Part shown: piece by piece, positions 19,969 to 29,185 of the stretch | Numbering within the stretch: position 1 is the stretch's first letter | How the letters are laid out: every line of letters starts with the position of its first letter | Assembly (NCBI GenBank): GCA_030727405.1 | Contig: JANRBR010000006.1 | Location: 1-64,000, forward strand | Direction of reading: 5' to 3' | DNA: 64,000 nucleotides | Source of the DNA: Crocinitomicaceae bacterium | GTDB lineage: Bacteria; Bacteroidota; Bacteroidia; Flavobacteriales_D; Crocinitomicaceae | Made by a program: the position numbers and the translations under genes | Notes under the pieces: model-generated | What the model saw: the letters and a program-made list of their open reading frames with translations, nothing else | Told to the model about the DNA's origin: nothing | The model's database searches: none

Positions 19969-20916
19969 TTATGGTATAAAAAATCTTTCGTTCTTCGCTA
20001 AAAACTGGGCTTTTCGCTTCATCGTGGTTTCCATGTGCTTGCGTGCCGCTTGACTTTTTGGATAGAGGATTTTGTGCTGTTCGGCTTGACGAATCTGTTG
20101 CCATTGTAAAAGCATGTCCATCGTTTCTTGCGCAAAGAAACTGGATTGAAAAAAATCCCATAATTCTAGTACTGCCTCCTGTGTTGGATGGGTTCCATCT
20201 GTTTTAAAGAATCGGTAATCGCGTAAATCGTCCAGCACGAATTCGTATGCTGGAAAATAAAAAACTCCTGACTGTGCCTGTAACTCTTCTACCGCCATCA
20301 GTAAACGTGACTTGCTTCGATTGTTTTCAATATACCCATCTTTGATGTGTCGAACAGGACTTACGGTAAAATAACTTTTCAGCTTTGGATTTTCCTTTTT
20401 CAAGATGGCAAGTACGATCGACCAAGAACGAACGATCTCAGAAACGGGTGTATTTTCCTTTTGAAAAAGTTGACCGTTTTGTTTGTGGCAATTAGCCACT
20501 ATTTCTCCATCCGAAACCAATCTATATGCCCACGCGCTTCCGAATGTCACGAATAGATGATCAGCTTTTAATAGATGATTTCTTAATTCCACGCGAAGTT
20601 TTTCCATTTTCGTGGTCAATTCTTCCAAACTCATGCCAAATACCGTACCCGATAAATCCCATGAAAAGAAAATGTCCTCGTGCTGCAATGTGCGAAAGGA
20701 AATCGTCTGATCGAAACTCCATTCAATGAGCTTGGCAAGAGCCAAAGGATGAAAAATGGTTCCTCCGGGATTCACCAATGACTCGAAGCCATTTGAACGG
20801 ATGATGTTTCCAAGTTCATCTGAAAAACAACTACCAAAAAAGACAAACGATTCTCCATGTGAAATTTTTGGATAAGCCTGCTGTTTTAACCACTGCTGGT
20901 AATTGTTTTCACTCAT
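19969..20916 (-). CDS. GSCFA family protein
   Basis: The 315-residue protein has the family signature FGSCFSDELG near residue 27 and a later GTHP motif (FKTDGTHPTQEA). Together they suggest an SGNH/GDSL-type hydrolase fold with the serine in GSCF and His in the late motif. The FTVSPVRHIKDGYIENNRSK stretch is characteristic. Substrates are not established. The gene overlaps recN by four bases (ATGA), so translation is coupled. Confidence 0.87.
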   Translation of the reverse strand: MSENNYQQWLKQQAYPKISHGESFVFFGSCFSDELGNIIRSNGFESLVNPGGTIFHPLALAKLIEWSFDQTISFRTLQHEDIFFSWDLSGTVFGMSLEELTTKMEKLRVELRNHLLKADHLFVTFGSAWAYRLVSDGEIVANCHKQNGQLFQKENTPVSEIVRSWSIVLAILKKENPKLKSYFTVSPVRHIKDGYIENNRSKSRLLMAVEELQAQSGVFYFPAYEFVLDDLRDYRFFKTDGTHPTQEAVLELWDFFQSSFFAQETMDMLLQWQQIRQAEQHKILYPKSQAARKHMETTMKRKAQFLAKNERFFIP

Positions 20917-22562
20917 TGTTCACCTAATAAATTTTCCGCATTTTGAAGTGCTGCCTCGGAAATAACCTCTCCACTCATCAAGCGTGCAATTTCATGTGGA
21001 CGATCACTTTGTTTCAAAACATTCACCGTCGTTTGCATGCGCTCGTTGCGCAACTCTTTCGCGACCACCATGTGATGCGCTGCTCTTGCTGCTACTTGTG
21101 GAAGATGAGAAATCGCCATTAATTGTACGGTTTGACCCATTTTCTCTAGTAATTGGCCCATTTTTAAGGCGACATCTCCTGAAACTCCAGTGTCGATTTC
21201 ATCAAAGAAAATGGTTGGCAAGTCTTGTTTTTCCGATATCATTTGCTGCAGAGCCAACATCAAGCGGGACAACTCACCCCCACTCGCTGCTTTCTCAATG
21301 GGAACTGCTTCAATTCCATAATTGGCTGAAAACAAAAATTCCACTCCCGTACACCCCGTTCGATTCAATTCTTTTAATTCAGTCAATTCAAATTTCAGCG
21401 TTGTATGGGGCAATTTTAAGTCCTTCAAACGTTCTTGCAGAAGGGACAATATGTTGGGTATCCTTTTATTTCGCTCTTCCTGAAGGTAACGTGCTTCCTT
21501 CCATAATTCACCTTGAATCTGATCACATTCCTCCCGTTTATGGGTACACGCCAGTAACAATTCATCCAACGAATTCAATTTGGAAGTTAAGTGATCAAAC
21601 ATCCCTTTTAGCTCTTCTGCTGATGTAAAACGATGCTTGTTCAATAACTTATTGAAGGCATTCCATCTCTCCATCATGGTCGCTTTTTCCGATTCGTTAG
21701 TATCCAATTGATCCATTGCATCTTCCGCTTCCAAGGACAATTCTTTCAGTTCTAACAAGACAGAATCCAAACGCTCTTTCATCGCGAGTAATTGTGGATC
21801 ATAACTTGCTTGCTTGTCTATGCTTGATTTCAAGCGATACAATTGTTCATAGGTGCCATTTTCGGCGGTGAGCTGACTTATTTCTCCAAAAACCTGAAGG
21901 ATTTGCGACGCATTTTCCATGCGTGAAATATCTACTTCGAGCTGAGCGAAATCTGTTGTTCCAAGTGATAATTCTTGAAGTTCATCTAAAATAAAACGAT
22001 CATAATCCTCTGCTTGAACAGCCGCATGGTATTGTTCGTCCAATTCCTTCCATTCTTTATGAACCAAATTGTAAGCAGAAAACTTTTTATCATATTCGTT
22101 TCGCTCCGAAAGCAAACCTGTCAGCACATCGATCAACTCCAATTGGAAGGATTTCGATTTCAATTCTAGGGTATTGTATTGCGAGTGGATTTGAACCAGG
22201 CGCGATGTCAATAATTTTAAGGTTTGAAGAGGAACAGGTACGTCGTTAATAAAGGCACGGGATTTTCCTTCCTTGGCAATTTCTCGTCGTATGATTGTGT
22301 GAGTATCGTAATCCAAATCATGTTCTTCGAAGAAGGGTTTAAACACTTCAGAAAGGTCAAAATGTGCTTCCACAATTGCCTTCGAAGCTGCATGACCGAT
22401 CACCGAAAGATCAGCGCGTTCACCAAGAATCAATTGCAAGGCATTTAAGAGAATGGATTTTCCGGATCCTGTTTCACCGGTTAATACCGTAAAGCCCGAT
22501 TGAAAACTTAATTCAACTTCGTCAATCAAGGCAAAATTTGAAATGCGAAGTGAGCGTAGCAT
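20913..22562 (-). CDS. recN: DNA repair protein RecN
   Basis: This 549-residue SMC-like ATPase has Walker A GETGSGKS near residue 30 and a long central coiled coil (about 150-360). The C-terminal half carries the signature ASGGELSRLMLALQQM and Walker B PTIFFDEIDTGVSGD. RecN holds broken DNA ends for recombinational repair. Length matches the family (about 550). It starts on the base where the porD frame ends, inside the operon that runs from the M23 peptidase gene. Confidence 0.96.
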   Translation of the reverse strand: MLRSLRISNFALIDEVELSFQSGFTVLTGETGSGKSILLNALQLILGERADLSVIGHAASKAIVEAHFDLSEVFKPFFEEHDLDYDTHTIIRREIAKEGKSRAFINDVPVPLQTLKLLTSRLVQIHSQYNTLELKSKSFQLELIDVLTGLLSERNEYDKKFSAYNLVHKEWKELDEQYHAAVQAEDYDRFILDELQELSLGTTDFAQLEVDISRMENASQILQVFGEISQLTAENGTYEQLYRLKSSIDKQASYDPQLLAMKERLDSVLLELKELSLEAEDAMDQLDTNESEKATMMERWNAFNKLLNKHRFTSAEELKGMFDHLTSKLNSLDELLLACTHKREECDQIQGELWKEARYLQEERNKRIPNILSLLQERLKDLKLPHTTLKFELTELKELNRTGCTGVEFLFSANYGIEAVPIEKAASGGELSRLMLALQQMISEKQDLPTIFFDEIDTGVSGDVALKMGQLLEKMGQTVQLMAISHLPQVAARAAHHMVVAKELRNERMQTTVNVLKQSDRPHEIARLMSGEVISEAALQNAENLLGEQ

Positions 22563-23467
22563 TATTCGAGAATTTCCTGGTAACGTGCAGAGTTTGCAGA
22601 ATCTAACCTTTTCAACAAGGTGACCAAATCTTGTTTTTCTTTTAATTCCGAATCAGAAAAAACATTCTTAAATTCCGGAATCTTACAAAACAAGAAACTC
22701 AATAAGTTCAATGAATTCGGACGAGTTGCCGCGAGTGGTGTTAATTTATTCAAGGCATCGTAAATGGCTTTTTTTCCGGCCGTTTTATCCTCGTACAATT
22801 TATCAATCCCTTTTCGATGATACAAATACAAGCATTCGCGCATCGGATCGTAAACAGGCTGTAACATATTATCCACCAAATAGAAGCGGTTTCGTTTTCC
22901 AGATTCAGATGATTTCCATCCTGGTGCACCACCAACTTGTGCATTGTTAACAATGGCTTGTGCTTCAATAAAATAAGGTGTGCCACCCTTTAACGAAAAG
23001 GAATCATAATCCAAACCAATCATGTAATATGCATAAAAAGCAAGGATAGAGGTTAAGTTATCTCGGTATTGGTTTTGAGCGTAAACAAGTACCGCATTTC
23101 GAGAAAACGACACCGCAAAATTTTCATCTTCAAAATTCAATAAAAGGGTGTTATAGCTTGAATTGAAAGAAGGACGTGTGGATTGAACCTGAATATATCC
23201 TTTGTACGTTCCTGTGTTTGGGATTTCACGAATTTGAATTTGAATGTTGCATTTAATGCGCTCCTCCGTCTTAAACTTATCCTTGGTCCATTGCGTGTTG
23301 TTCATCAAATCGAAAATACTTTGTTCCATTTGACTAATGATTTCTTTTTCTGTTGATGATACCTCCACTTTTGCATCCACAAGTACGGAAACCTGACAAT
23401 TTAATTCTTGGCTGTAGGAAACTGAAATTCCAGTGACCGCGATCAGTAAAATGATTAATCCTTTCAT
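22562..23467 (-). CDS. porD: Type IX secretion protein PorD (DUF4835)
   Basis: The 301-residue protein has a signal peptide (to SYSQ, about residue 19). It matches DUF4835, known as PorD in Bacteroidota: ELNCQVSVLVDAKVEVS at the mature start, QSIFDLMNNTQWT, ILAFYAYYMIGLDYDSF and LLSFLFCKIPEFK near the end. PorD is required for type IX secretion in Porphyromonas, with a periplasmic or membrane-associated role not fully defined. The position between coaBC and recN is a conserved arrangement in the phylum. Confidence 0.88.
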   Translation of the reverse strand: MKGLIILLIAVTGISVSYSQELNCQVSVLVDAKVEVSSTEKEIISQMEQSIFDLMNNTQWTKDKFKTEERIKCNIQIQIREIPNTGTYKGYIQVQSTRPSFNSSYNTLLLNFEDENFAVSFSRNAVLVYAQNQYRDNLTSILAFYAYYMIGLDYDSFSLKGGTPYFIEAQAIVNNAQVGGAPGWKSSESGKRNRFYLVDNMLQPVYDPMRECLYLYHRKGIDKLYEDKTAGKKAIYDALNKLTPLAATRPNSLNLLSFLFCKIPEFKNVFSDSELKEKQDLVTLLKRLDSANSARYQEILE

Positions 23468-24660
23468 TTATAATCTTTTAAAACGATGGATAAGATGTCT
23501 TTTGCCACTTCTTTTTTGGATTTAAGCGAGAATTCAAAAGTTGTTTTATCCTTATCGAAAATAGTAATTTTATTTGTTTCTGCTTGAAAACCACTGACAT
23601 CTTTTACATACTCGTTTAACACGATGAAGTCCAAATTTTTACGCACTAATTTATCTAACGCAAATTCTTTCGCATTATTTGTTTCCAAAGCAAATCCAAC
23701 TACTTTTTGTTCCTTGCTGCGGTTTGCAGAGGCCCAACTTAAGATATCTGGATTTTTAAGCAAATTCAAACTGAATTCATCTGCTTGCTTCTTTATTTTT
23801 TGTGATTCGACTTGCGCTGGACGATAATCCGCCACTGCCGCACTAAAAATGCCCAAATAACATGTTTTCCAATGTTCTTGAACTGCCTCCAGCATTTCTT
23901 GTGCAGAGCGAACTTGAATGAGTTGCAAATTGGGGTGCGTAAGTGATAAGTGTGTTGGACCACTAACGAGTATGACTTGATGCCCCATGGACAAACACGA
24001 AGTAGCAATTTCATAACCCATTTTCCCACTGGAATGGTTTCCAATGAAACGAACAGGATCAATGGCTTCGTACGTTGGTCCAGCGGTAATTAAAATGCGT
24101 TTGGATTGAAGTGTTCGTTCGCTTAAAAAGAAATCATTCAAATACGCGGCAATGTTTTCTGGTTCTTCCATTCGTCCCTGTCCTTCCAAACCACTGGCTA
24201 ACGCGCCTTCTGTAGCGGGAATGATTGAAACACCGTCGGAAAGCAAGGTTTCCATGTTACGTTTCACGGTTGGATGCTGGTACATATCAAGATCCATCGC
24301 AGGTGCGATAATGGTTTTTCCTTTCATGGAGAAATAGCTGGCAAGCAATAAGTTATCGCAGATGCCACTGGCCATCTTCGCTAAGGTATTTGCTGTTGTT
24401 GGAGCGATTAATAAGACATCTGCCCAAAGCGCTAATTCAACGTGATTGGTCCATGCTCCAGTTTCTTTGTTCCAAAACTCGATGTGAACAGGATTTTCAG
24501 ACAAGGTAGAAACCACGAGGGGACTGATAAAATCAGAAGAGGCAGGAGTCATGATTGCTCTGACTTCTGCCCCTTGTTTCTTTAATATTCGTATGAGGTA
24601 AGCAATTTTATAAGCTGCAATACCTCCTGAAATTCCGAGAAGGATGCGCTTTCCTTGCAT
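23464..24660 (-). CDS. coaBC: Phosphopantothenoylcysteine decarboxylase / phosphopantothenate-cysteine ligase
   Basis: The 398-residue bifunctional enzyme makes 4'-phosphopantetheine in coenzyme A synthesis. The N-terminal CoaC flavoprotein domain (1 to about 185) has LGISGGIAAYK, the catalytic His in NHVELALWADV and the APTTANTLAKMA segment. The CoaB ligase domain begins ILITAGPTYEAIDPVR and has IGNHSSGKMG. It overlaps porD by four bases and rpoZ by one. Confidence 0.95.
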   Translation of the reverse strand: MQGKRILLGISGGIAAYKIAYLIRILKKQGAEVRAIMTPASSDFISPLVVSTLSENPVHIEFWNKETGAWTNHVELALWADVLLIAPTTANTLAKMASGICDNLLLASYFSMKGKTIIAPAMDLDMYQHPTVKRNMETLLSDGVSIIPATEGALASGLEGQGRMEEPENIAAYLNDFFLSERTLQSKRILITAGPTYEAIDPVRFIGNHSSGKMGYEIATSCLSMGHQVILVSGPTHLSLTHPNLQLIQVRSAQEMLEAVQEHWKTCYLGIFSAAVADYRPAQVESQKIKKQADEFSLNLLKNPDILSWASANRSKEQKVVGFALETNNAKEFALDKLVRKNLDFIVLNEYVKDVSGFQAETNKITIFDKDKTTFEFSLKSKKEVAKDILSIVLKDYK

Positions 24661-24983
24661 TACTGTTTTTCTTCTGGTTGGCGCATGTAGATTTTGTCTT
24701 CCAAAAGCTCTTGTGTTGCAATTGCCGTTGGTTTTGGCATTTTTTCGTAATGCTTTGATATCTCGATTTGCTCACGGTTTTCAAAAATCTCTTCTAAGTT
24801 ATCCGTAGAGGAAGCGAACTCTTGTAATTTTTGCGTCAATTCTTCTTTCACTTCAGAAGAAATCTGATTCGCGCGCTTTGAAATCGCCACCAATGATTGG
24901 TAGATGTTTCCTGTTTTTTCTTCCATACGAATGGTATCACGCGTAATGGTTGATTTTTCTGCTGGTGTGTTTTTATAACTCAT
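24660..24983 (-). CDS. rpoZ: RNA polymerase omega subunit (Bacteroidota type)
   Basis: The 107-residue protein matches the divergent Bacteroidota omega: NIYQSLVAISKRANQISSEV in the core, and KPTAIATQELLEDKI near the end. Omega helps assemble and stabilise RNA polymerase. It lies between bamD (three-base gap) and coaBC (one-base overlap), the usual order in the phylum, which strengthens the call. Confidence 0.9.
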   Translation of the reverse strand: MSYKNTPAEKSTITRDTIRMEEKTGNIYQSLVAISKRANQISSEVKEELTQKLQEFASSTDNLEEIFENREQIEISKHYEKMPKPTAIATQELLEDKIYMRQPEEKQ

Positions 24984-24986
24984 AAT

Positions 24987-25778
24987 TCACTTTTCAGTTG
25001 TGTTCTCACTTAACTTATCAATCAAGGCACTTAATTCTTTTGTGTATTTTGACTGAGGATAGCGAAGCGCAAAGGTACGGAATCTTTCCTTAGTTTGTTC
25101 CATTCGTTCGCTTTTTTTACTTTCAATGCTATTGATGGTCAAATAATAGGAATTTTTCACCACCACTTGATTGATTTCCTCTGAAAAAACAGACTGTCCA
25201 TGTCCTTCAAGGAACAACTCACCTGCTGTTACTGCAGCCCTAAAATTCTCTGTTCGATCATAGAGTTTCACTTGGTCGTATTCCTTTGTTTCGAGTTTAA
25301 ATTCCAATTGATCAATGATGGCATTACACGAATCAATTAGGTAAGACTGTGGATAGCGATCAATGAATTGTTGAACGTTGTTAATGGCTAATTCAGTTTC
25401 TGTTTGATCCAGTGTGTATTCCGGAGAATTTTTCACGCTACACAGGGCCACCATGAAAAGGACTTCTTCGTTTTTAACACTGTATGGAAAACGTTGCATG
25501 TAAGCACTGTAATAATATTGTGCCATGTAATAATCTTCGATCTCGAAATAACTTTTTGCTAAGCGGTAATAAGACAATTCCCCTTCAGCACTTTTTGGTG
25601 CATGCTGGTAAATTTGCTCAAACAATATGATTGCTTTTTCATACTGTTTTTGATCGTATAGTTCATTGGCCAAATTGTACTTTGCCGTAAAATCATCGGC
25701 TTTAACCACTTGATTGTAATTGGAACAAGCAGTAACAAGGAAGCTTATTGAAAATAGTAAAATGAGTATTTTATTCAT
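24987..25778 (-). CDS. bamD: Outer membrane assembly lipoprotein BamD
   Basis: The 263-residue lipoprotein has lipobox VTAC (Cys18) and TPR-like repeats typical of BamD: NELYDQKQYEKAIILFEQIY, SYYRLAKSYFEIEDYYMAQY, and later AINNVQQFIDRYPQS and FRTFALRYPQSKY. It is the essential accessory of BamA in inserting outer-membrane beta-barrels, and sits on the periplasmic face of the outer membrane. It shares one base with the M23 peptidase gene upstream. Confidence 0.92.
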   Translation of the reverse strand: MNKILILLFSISFLVTACSNYNQVVKADDFTAKYNLANELYDQKQYEKAIILFEQIYQHAPKSAEGELSYYRLAKSYFEIEDYYMAQYYYSAYMQRFPYSVKNEEVLFMVALCSVKNSPEYTLDQTETELAINNVQQFIDRYPQSYLIDSCNAIIDQLEFKLETKEYDQVKLYDRTENFRAAVTAGELFLEGHGQSVFSEEINQVVVKNSYYLTINSIESKKSERMEQTKERFRTFALRYPQSKYTKELSALIDKLSENTTEK

Positions 25779-26746
25779 TATTTAATTCTTAAACTTTTAC
25801 CAGCTTGCAATACACTAGATGGTTTTATTCCATTCAATTCACACAATTTCGAAACGGTTGTTTGATTGCGAGAAGCAATTTCTGTCAAAGTATCGCCAGA
25901 TTTCACTTGGTAATATTTTTTTTGAACCGTTTTCACTTTTACCACAGGTGGTTTTGTTGCGGTTGTTGTGCCATCAGGCTTGTTTTCATAGTAATCCGTT
26001 GGTTTTGCCCCTGGACGAAAAAGTCCTGCATGAACATATAGGTTTTCATCTTTCAATACTTTTTTATCAAAATCAATGATTTCCTCTGGATTCATCGGTT
26101 GATCATAAAAACGGACTTCAAAATGCAAATGCGGACCAAATGAATGTCCGGTATTTCCTCCAAGCCCAATTGGGTCACCCGATTTAACATCCTGATCTGG
26201 ATAAACCAAAATCTTGCTTAAGTGTGCATGATAGGTCTCCAAACCATTAAAATGTCGGAGAATGATTAAATTCCCAAATCCACCATTGTTAAACTTGGCA
26301 TAACGAACTTTTCCTGACCATGTCGCATAAACCGTATCTCCAATGTTCAATCCAATATCAATGCCATTGTGGTTGCGTCCGTCACGAAATTTGTAACGAG
26401 AAGTGACAATTCCTTTTCGAGGCATGTGAAAATCCTGGTATTTCTCATCATTTACACAGAGCCAAATGGTGTCTTTTAATTTGGACAAATCGTTTTTTGT
26501 CCCGAAACAAACGTCATTATTCCATGTCAACGAATACGGAAAATCCTGTTCCTCGGTCATTATTTTATGAATCCGAGCATTCATGATTCCATCAAACTTG
26601 AATGGATTGTACAAAGCCCACGTTTTGTTTGAATAAACGATGATTTTTCCCATTTGAGTATCTACGGTATCCAATGCTCGCTGAGCGATTGAATGCGATC
26701 CGATGCAACAGATGACAAAAAAGATATGTAAAAAATAACGGGTCAA
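25778..26746 (-). CDS. M23 peptidoglycan endopeptidase with LysM domain
   Basis: The 322-residue exported protein has an N-terminal hydrophobic signal, then an M23 metallopeptidase domain (about 120-235) with zinc ligands in NHNGIDIG and PHLHFEV. A C-terminal LysM domain covers about residues 278-322 (YYQVKSGDTLTEIASRNQTT). It should cut peptide cross-links in the cell wall. No in-frame ATG precedes the signal, so the start appears to be TTG at 26746. It is the first gene of the operon ending with the beta-barrel gene at 19183. Confidence 0.9.
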   Translation of the reverse strand: MTRYFLHIFFVICCIGSHSIAQRALDTVDTQMGKIIVYSNKTWALYNPFKFDGIMNARIHKIMTEEQDFPYSLTWNNDVCFGTKNDLSKLKDTIWLCVNDEKYQDFHMPRKGIVTSRYKFRDGRNHNGIDIGLNIGDTVYATWSGKVRYAKFNNGGFGNLIILRHFNGLETYHAHLSKILVYPDQDVKSGDPIGLGGNTGHSFGPHLHFEVRFYDQPMNPEEIIDFDKKVLKDENLYVHAGLFRPGAKPTDYYENKPDGTTTATKPPVVKVKTVQKKYYQVKSGDTLTEIASRNQTTVSKLCELNGIKPSSVLQAGKSLRIK

Positions 26747-26784
26747 TTTTTCAAAATAAGGAATCCAAATATAGTCAATTCCTT

Positions 26785-27663
26785 TTACATGGTCCGGACA
26801 TCCATGATTTCAATGTTATAAAACACTTGTTCATTCGGCTTCACCAAATTACCATAACCCCTCGCTCCATAAGCTTGTGGAGCATCAAGTATCACGAAAT
26901 ACCGTTCTCCTTTTTTTGCCGTTTTCATGATTTTGCGAAGTCCAGGAACTATTGTTTTCTGTCCAGGAGTATATTTCAAGGGGTAATTTCCTAACCTAGT
27001 ATTCATCACCGAAGCTTTCGTTTCGGTGGAAACCATTGCATGAAAGGAAAGTTCCGCACCCGGCTTCTGCTCAAGCGAAGAACCTGCACCTTGTTTTATT
27101 TTCCAAGAGGTAATTCCATTTTCATGAATGCTTGGAGTCACGAGTGCCATCACTTTCACATAAAGCCAATGTGGAGAATTTGCAGGTATGATGCCTTTGA
27201 TTTCTTTCGATCCAAGTGCTAGTTCTGCTGGAATTTCAATTTTCACAAAATCACCGGGAGTCAACTCAAGAAATGCTAAATCCCAACCAGGTGTTTGCAT
27301 GTTGTAACCAATCACGAAGGGAATAAAAGGCATGTTGATGCGGTTGTTTCCGTCCACAATTTTTCCATCTGGCAAGGCCAAACGGTAATCAATTAAGGCC
27401 ATCTCACCTTTCTTCAATTTTCGTCCCTCTCCCTTTATGATCCATTTGATCACCAGTCCATTCGCCATGGTTTTCACATCGGTGACTTTGCCCTTTTCAA
27501 AGGATTTCAGGTTATCTTTTGTCCCCTGAAATTCATCGTCCACCTTACCGGGATTTTTAGAAGGTTTTTTTACTTCATTCGATGTTTTCAATGTTTTTTT
27601 ACCACCCGTAGAATGGCATGCCGTCAAGGAAAGAACGAATATACAAAGGAGGATTCTAGTCAT
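26785..27663 (-). CDS. FKBP-type peptidyl-prolyl isomerase lipoprotein with two domains
   Basis: The 292-residue lipoprotein (lipobox LTAC, Cys16) contains two FKBP-like domains. Domain 1 covers about residues 65-170 (GLVIKWIIKGEGRKLKKGEM, LELTPGDFVKIEIPAELALG). Domain 2 covers about 185-290 (LRKIMKTAKKGERYFVILDA, AYGARGYGNLVKPNEQ). It probably helps fold exported proteins in the periplasm. It overlaps the GldI-like gene by one base; the pair follows nrnA, an order seen in flavobacteria. Confidence 0.85.
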   Translation of the reverse strand: MTRILLCIFVLSLTACHSTGGKKTLKTSNEVKKPSKNPGKVDDEFQGTKDNLKSFEKGKVTDVKTMANGLVIKWIIKGEGRKLKKGEMALIDYRLALPDGKIVDGNNRINMPFIPFVIGYNMQTPGWDLAFLELTPGDFVKIEIPAELALGSKEIKGIIPANSPHWLYVKVMALVTPSIHENGITSWKIKQGAGSSLEQKPGAELSFHAMVSTETKASVMNTRLGNYPLKYTPGQKTIVPGLRKIMKTAKKGERYFVILDAPQAYGARGYGNLVKPNEQVFYNIEIMDVRTM

Positions 27664-28187
27664 TAGTTTAATTCAATTAATTGAAGATCAATATACAATA
27701 CGCTTTGCGGCGGGATTTTTACTCGGTCACCTAGTAGACCATGTCCTAAATAACTTGGTAGAATTAGTTTTGCCTTATCCCCTTTTCGCATCAACTGTAA
27801 CGCTTCGTGAATACCTGTTTCTTTTTCACTTTTAGCAATAACAACTCGTTCAATTTCGTCCATTGGTGTTTCATAACAGATGCGTCCATCCAACAATTCA
27901 ATTCGCACACGGATCACCGCTTCTTGTCCCACTTTTCCATTAAGTTCACCTGCTCCTTGGCAATATTTCCAAAAACGTAAGCCAGATTGACTGACAACGG
28001 AATCCAACTTGATTTCTCTATGATGGGCAAGAAAAAGCTTGATTTTAATCTCTTCACGCTCATTTAACTCTTGATTGAAATCAACCGAATGAGCTGTTCC
28101 CCATTTTTTTGCTGATTTCTCCTTCGGTTTTTCAGCTCGACAAGAGATCAATGCAAAAAGTAGAAAAAAGCTTATCAGTCGAATCAT
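27663..28187 (-). CDS. gldI: GldI-like FKBP-type isomerase lipoprotein
   Basis: The 174-residue lipoprotein (lipobox LISC, Cys16) has a single FKBP domain in its C-terminal 110 residues. The pattern resembles GldI of gliding flavobacteria: ALQLMRKGDKAKLILPSYLG, HGLLGDRVKIPPQSVLYIDL. GldI is an isomerase lipoprotein required for gliding and T9SS function. The gene overlaps nrnA by four bases and the larger FKBP gene by one. The orthology call rests on motif resemblance and gene order; a generic FKBP lipoprotein is the alternative. Confidence 0.7.
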   Translation of the reverse strand: MIRLISFFLLFALISCRAEKPKEKSAKKWGTAHSVDFNQELNEREEIKIKLFLAHHREIKLDSVVSQSGLRFWKYCQGAGELNGKVGQEAVIRVRIELLDGRICYETPMDEIERVVIAKSEKETGIHEALQLMRKGDKAKLILPSYLGHGLLGDRVKIPPQSVLYIDLQLIELN

Positions 28188-29173
28188 TTCACTTGCGTTA
28201 ACTCACCTAATAACGAACGAAAGCGATCAATTGTTACATTCAGTGAATCATTTGAAAATCCACCTGCAGCATATTGATGTCCACCTCCCATAAAGTGTTT
28301 CGCTGAAAATTCATTTACGAAGTAAGCGCCTTTAGAGCGGAAGGAAATTTTAATTCCATCCTCATGTTCCACAAAGAACGCCGCTACTGAAATTCCTTCA
28401 ATGGATAAAATAACGTTTACCAATCCTTCCGTGTCGCCTTTCTGGTAGTGAAAGCGATGCAATTCCTCTAAGGTCAAACTGATCATTCCTATGGGCAAGC
28501 CAGGAAAAAGTTCTAATTTTTCAGCAATGGCATAGCCTCTTAGTTGCAAGCGTGAAACCGTATTTACGTCATAAATGGCTTCATGAATTTCAACATGATT
28601 CACTCCAATTTTGAGCAAATGCGCCAAAACCTCGTGTGTTTTTGCTTGAACGGATGGAAAACGAAAGGAACCAGTGTCTGTTAACATGCCTAAGTAAATT
28701 CCTTTCCCTACGGACACATCGATCATCGAAAGAAGTCCCATTTCTTCGATGCATTCAAAAATCAATTGAGCGGTTGAACACACCTCAGGACGAGATACCG
28801 TAATCTGACAAAAGTCCTGCGGATGCGGGTGATGGTCAATCATTACTTTCGAAGCTGGAAAATCGAGTACAAAAGACTCCATGTCCTTCCCTACTCTATT
28901 TGAACCATTGTAATCTAAGCAGTAAAGTACATCGAAACTCGAAACATCCAAATCCATTCCTTGGTCAAAAATGGAATATTCCACACCTTTCAGGAATGGT
29001 TTCAAAAAATCCGCTGGACGATCGGGAATGATCACATGTGCTTCTTTGCCTAGATTTTTGAGAAAGAAATACCATGAAACAACACTCCCAATGGCATCAC
29101 CATCGGGAGATTTATGTGTTGTAATTAAAACCTTTTGGCTTTGTTCAATTTGTAAGCGAAGAGCATTTATCAT
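28184..29173 (-). CDS. nrnA: DHH/DHHA1 phosphoesterase (NrnA-like)
   Basis: The 329-residue protein has the DHH signature KVMIDHHPHPQDF, N-terminal metal motif THKSPDGDAIGS, and a DHHA1 C-terminal domain with MGGGHQYAAGG. NrnA-type enzymes degrade short oligoribonucleotides (nanoRNA) and often dephosphorylate phosphoadenosine phosphate. The ATG at 29173 is four bases after TAACTTTG, whose TAA is the stop codon of the preceding gene. Confidence 0.9.
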   Translation of the reverse strand: MINALRLQIEQSQKVLITTHKSPDGDAIGSVVSWYFFLKNLGKEAHVIIPDRPADFLKPFLKGVEYSIFDQGMDLDVSSFDVLYCLDYNGSNRVGKDMESFVLDFPASKVMIDHHPHPQDFCQITVSRPEVCSTAQLIFECIEEMGLLSMIDVSVGKGIYLGMLTDTGSFRFPSVQAKTHEVLAHLLKIGVNHVEIHEAIYDVNTVSRLQLRGYAIAEKLELFPGLPIGMISLTLEELHRFHYQKGDTEGLVNVILSIEGISVAAFFVEHEDGIKISFRSKGAYFVNEFSAKHFMGGGHQYAAGGFSNDSLNVTIDRFRSLLGELTQVK

Positions 29174-29177
29174 GCAG

Positions 29178-29185
29178 CAAAGTTA
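29178..29185 (-). promoter_or_regulatory. Putative -7 box TAACTTTG for nrnA, overlapping a stop codon
   Basis: TAACTTTG on the minus strand, four bases before the nrnA ATG. Its first three bases are the TAA stop of the thioredoxin-fold gene at 29183-30739. No TTG is visible at the -33 spacing, so the match could be partly fortuitous. Confidence 0.4.
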
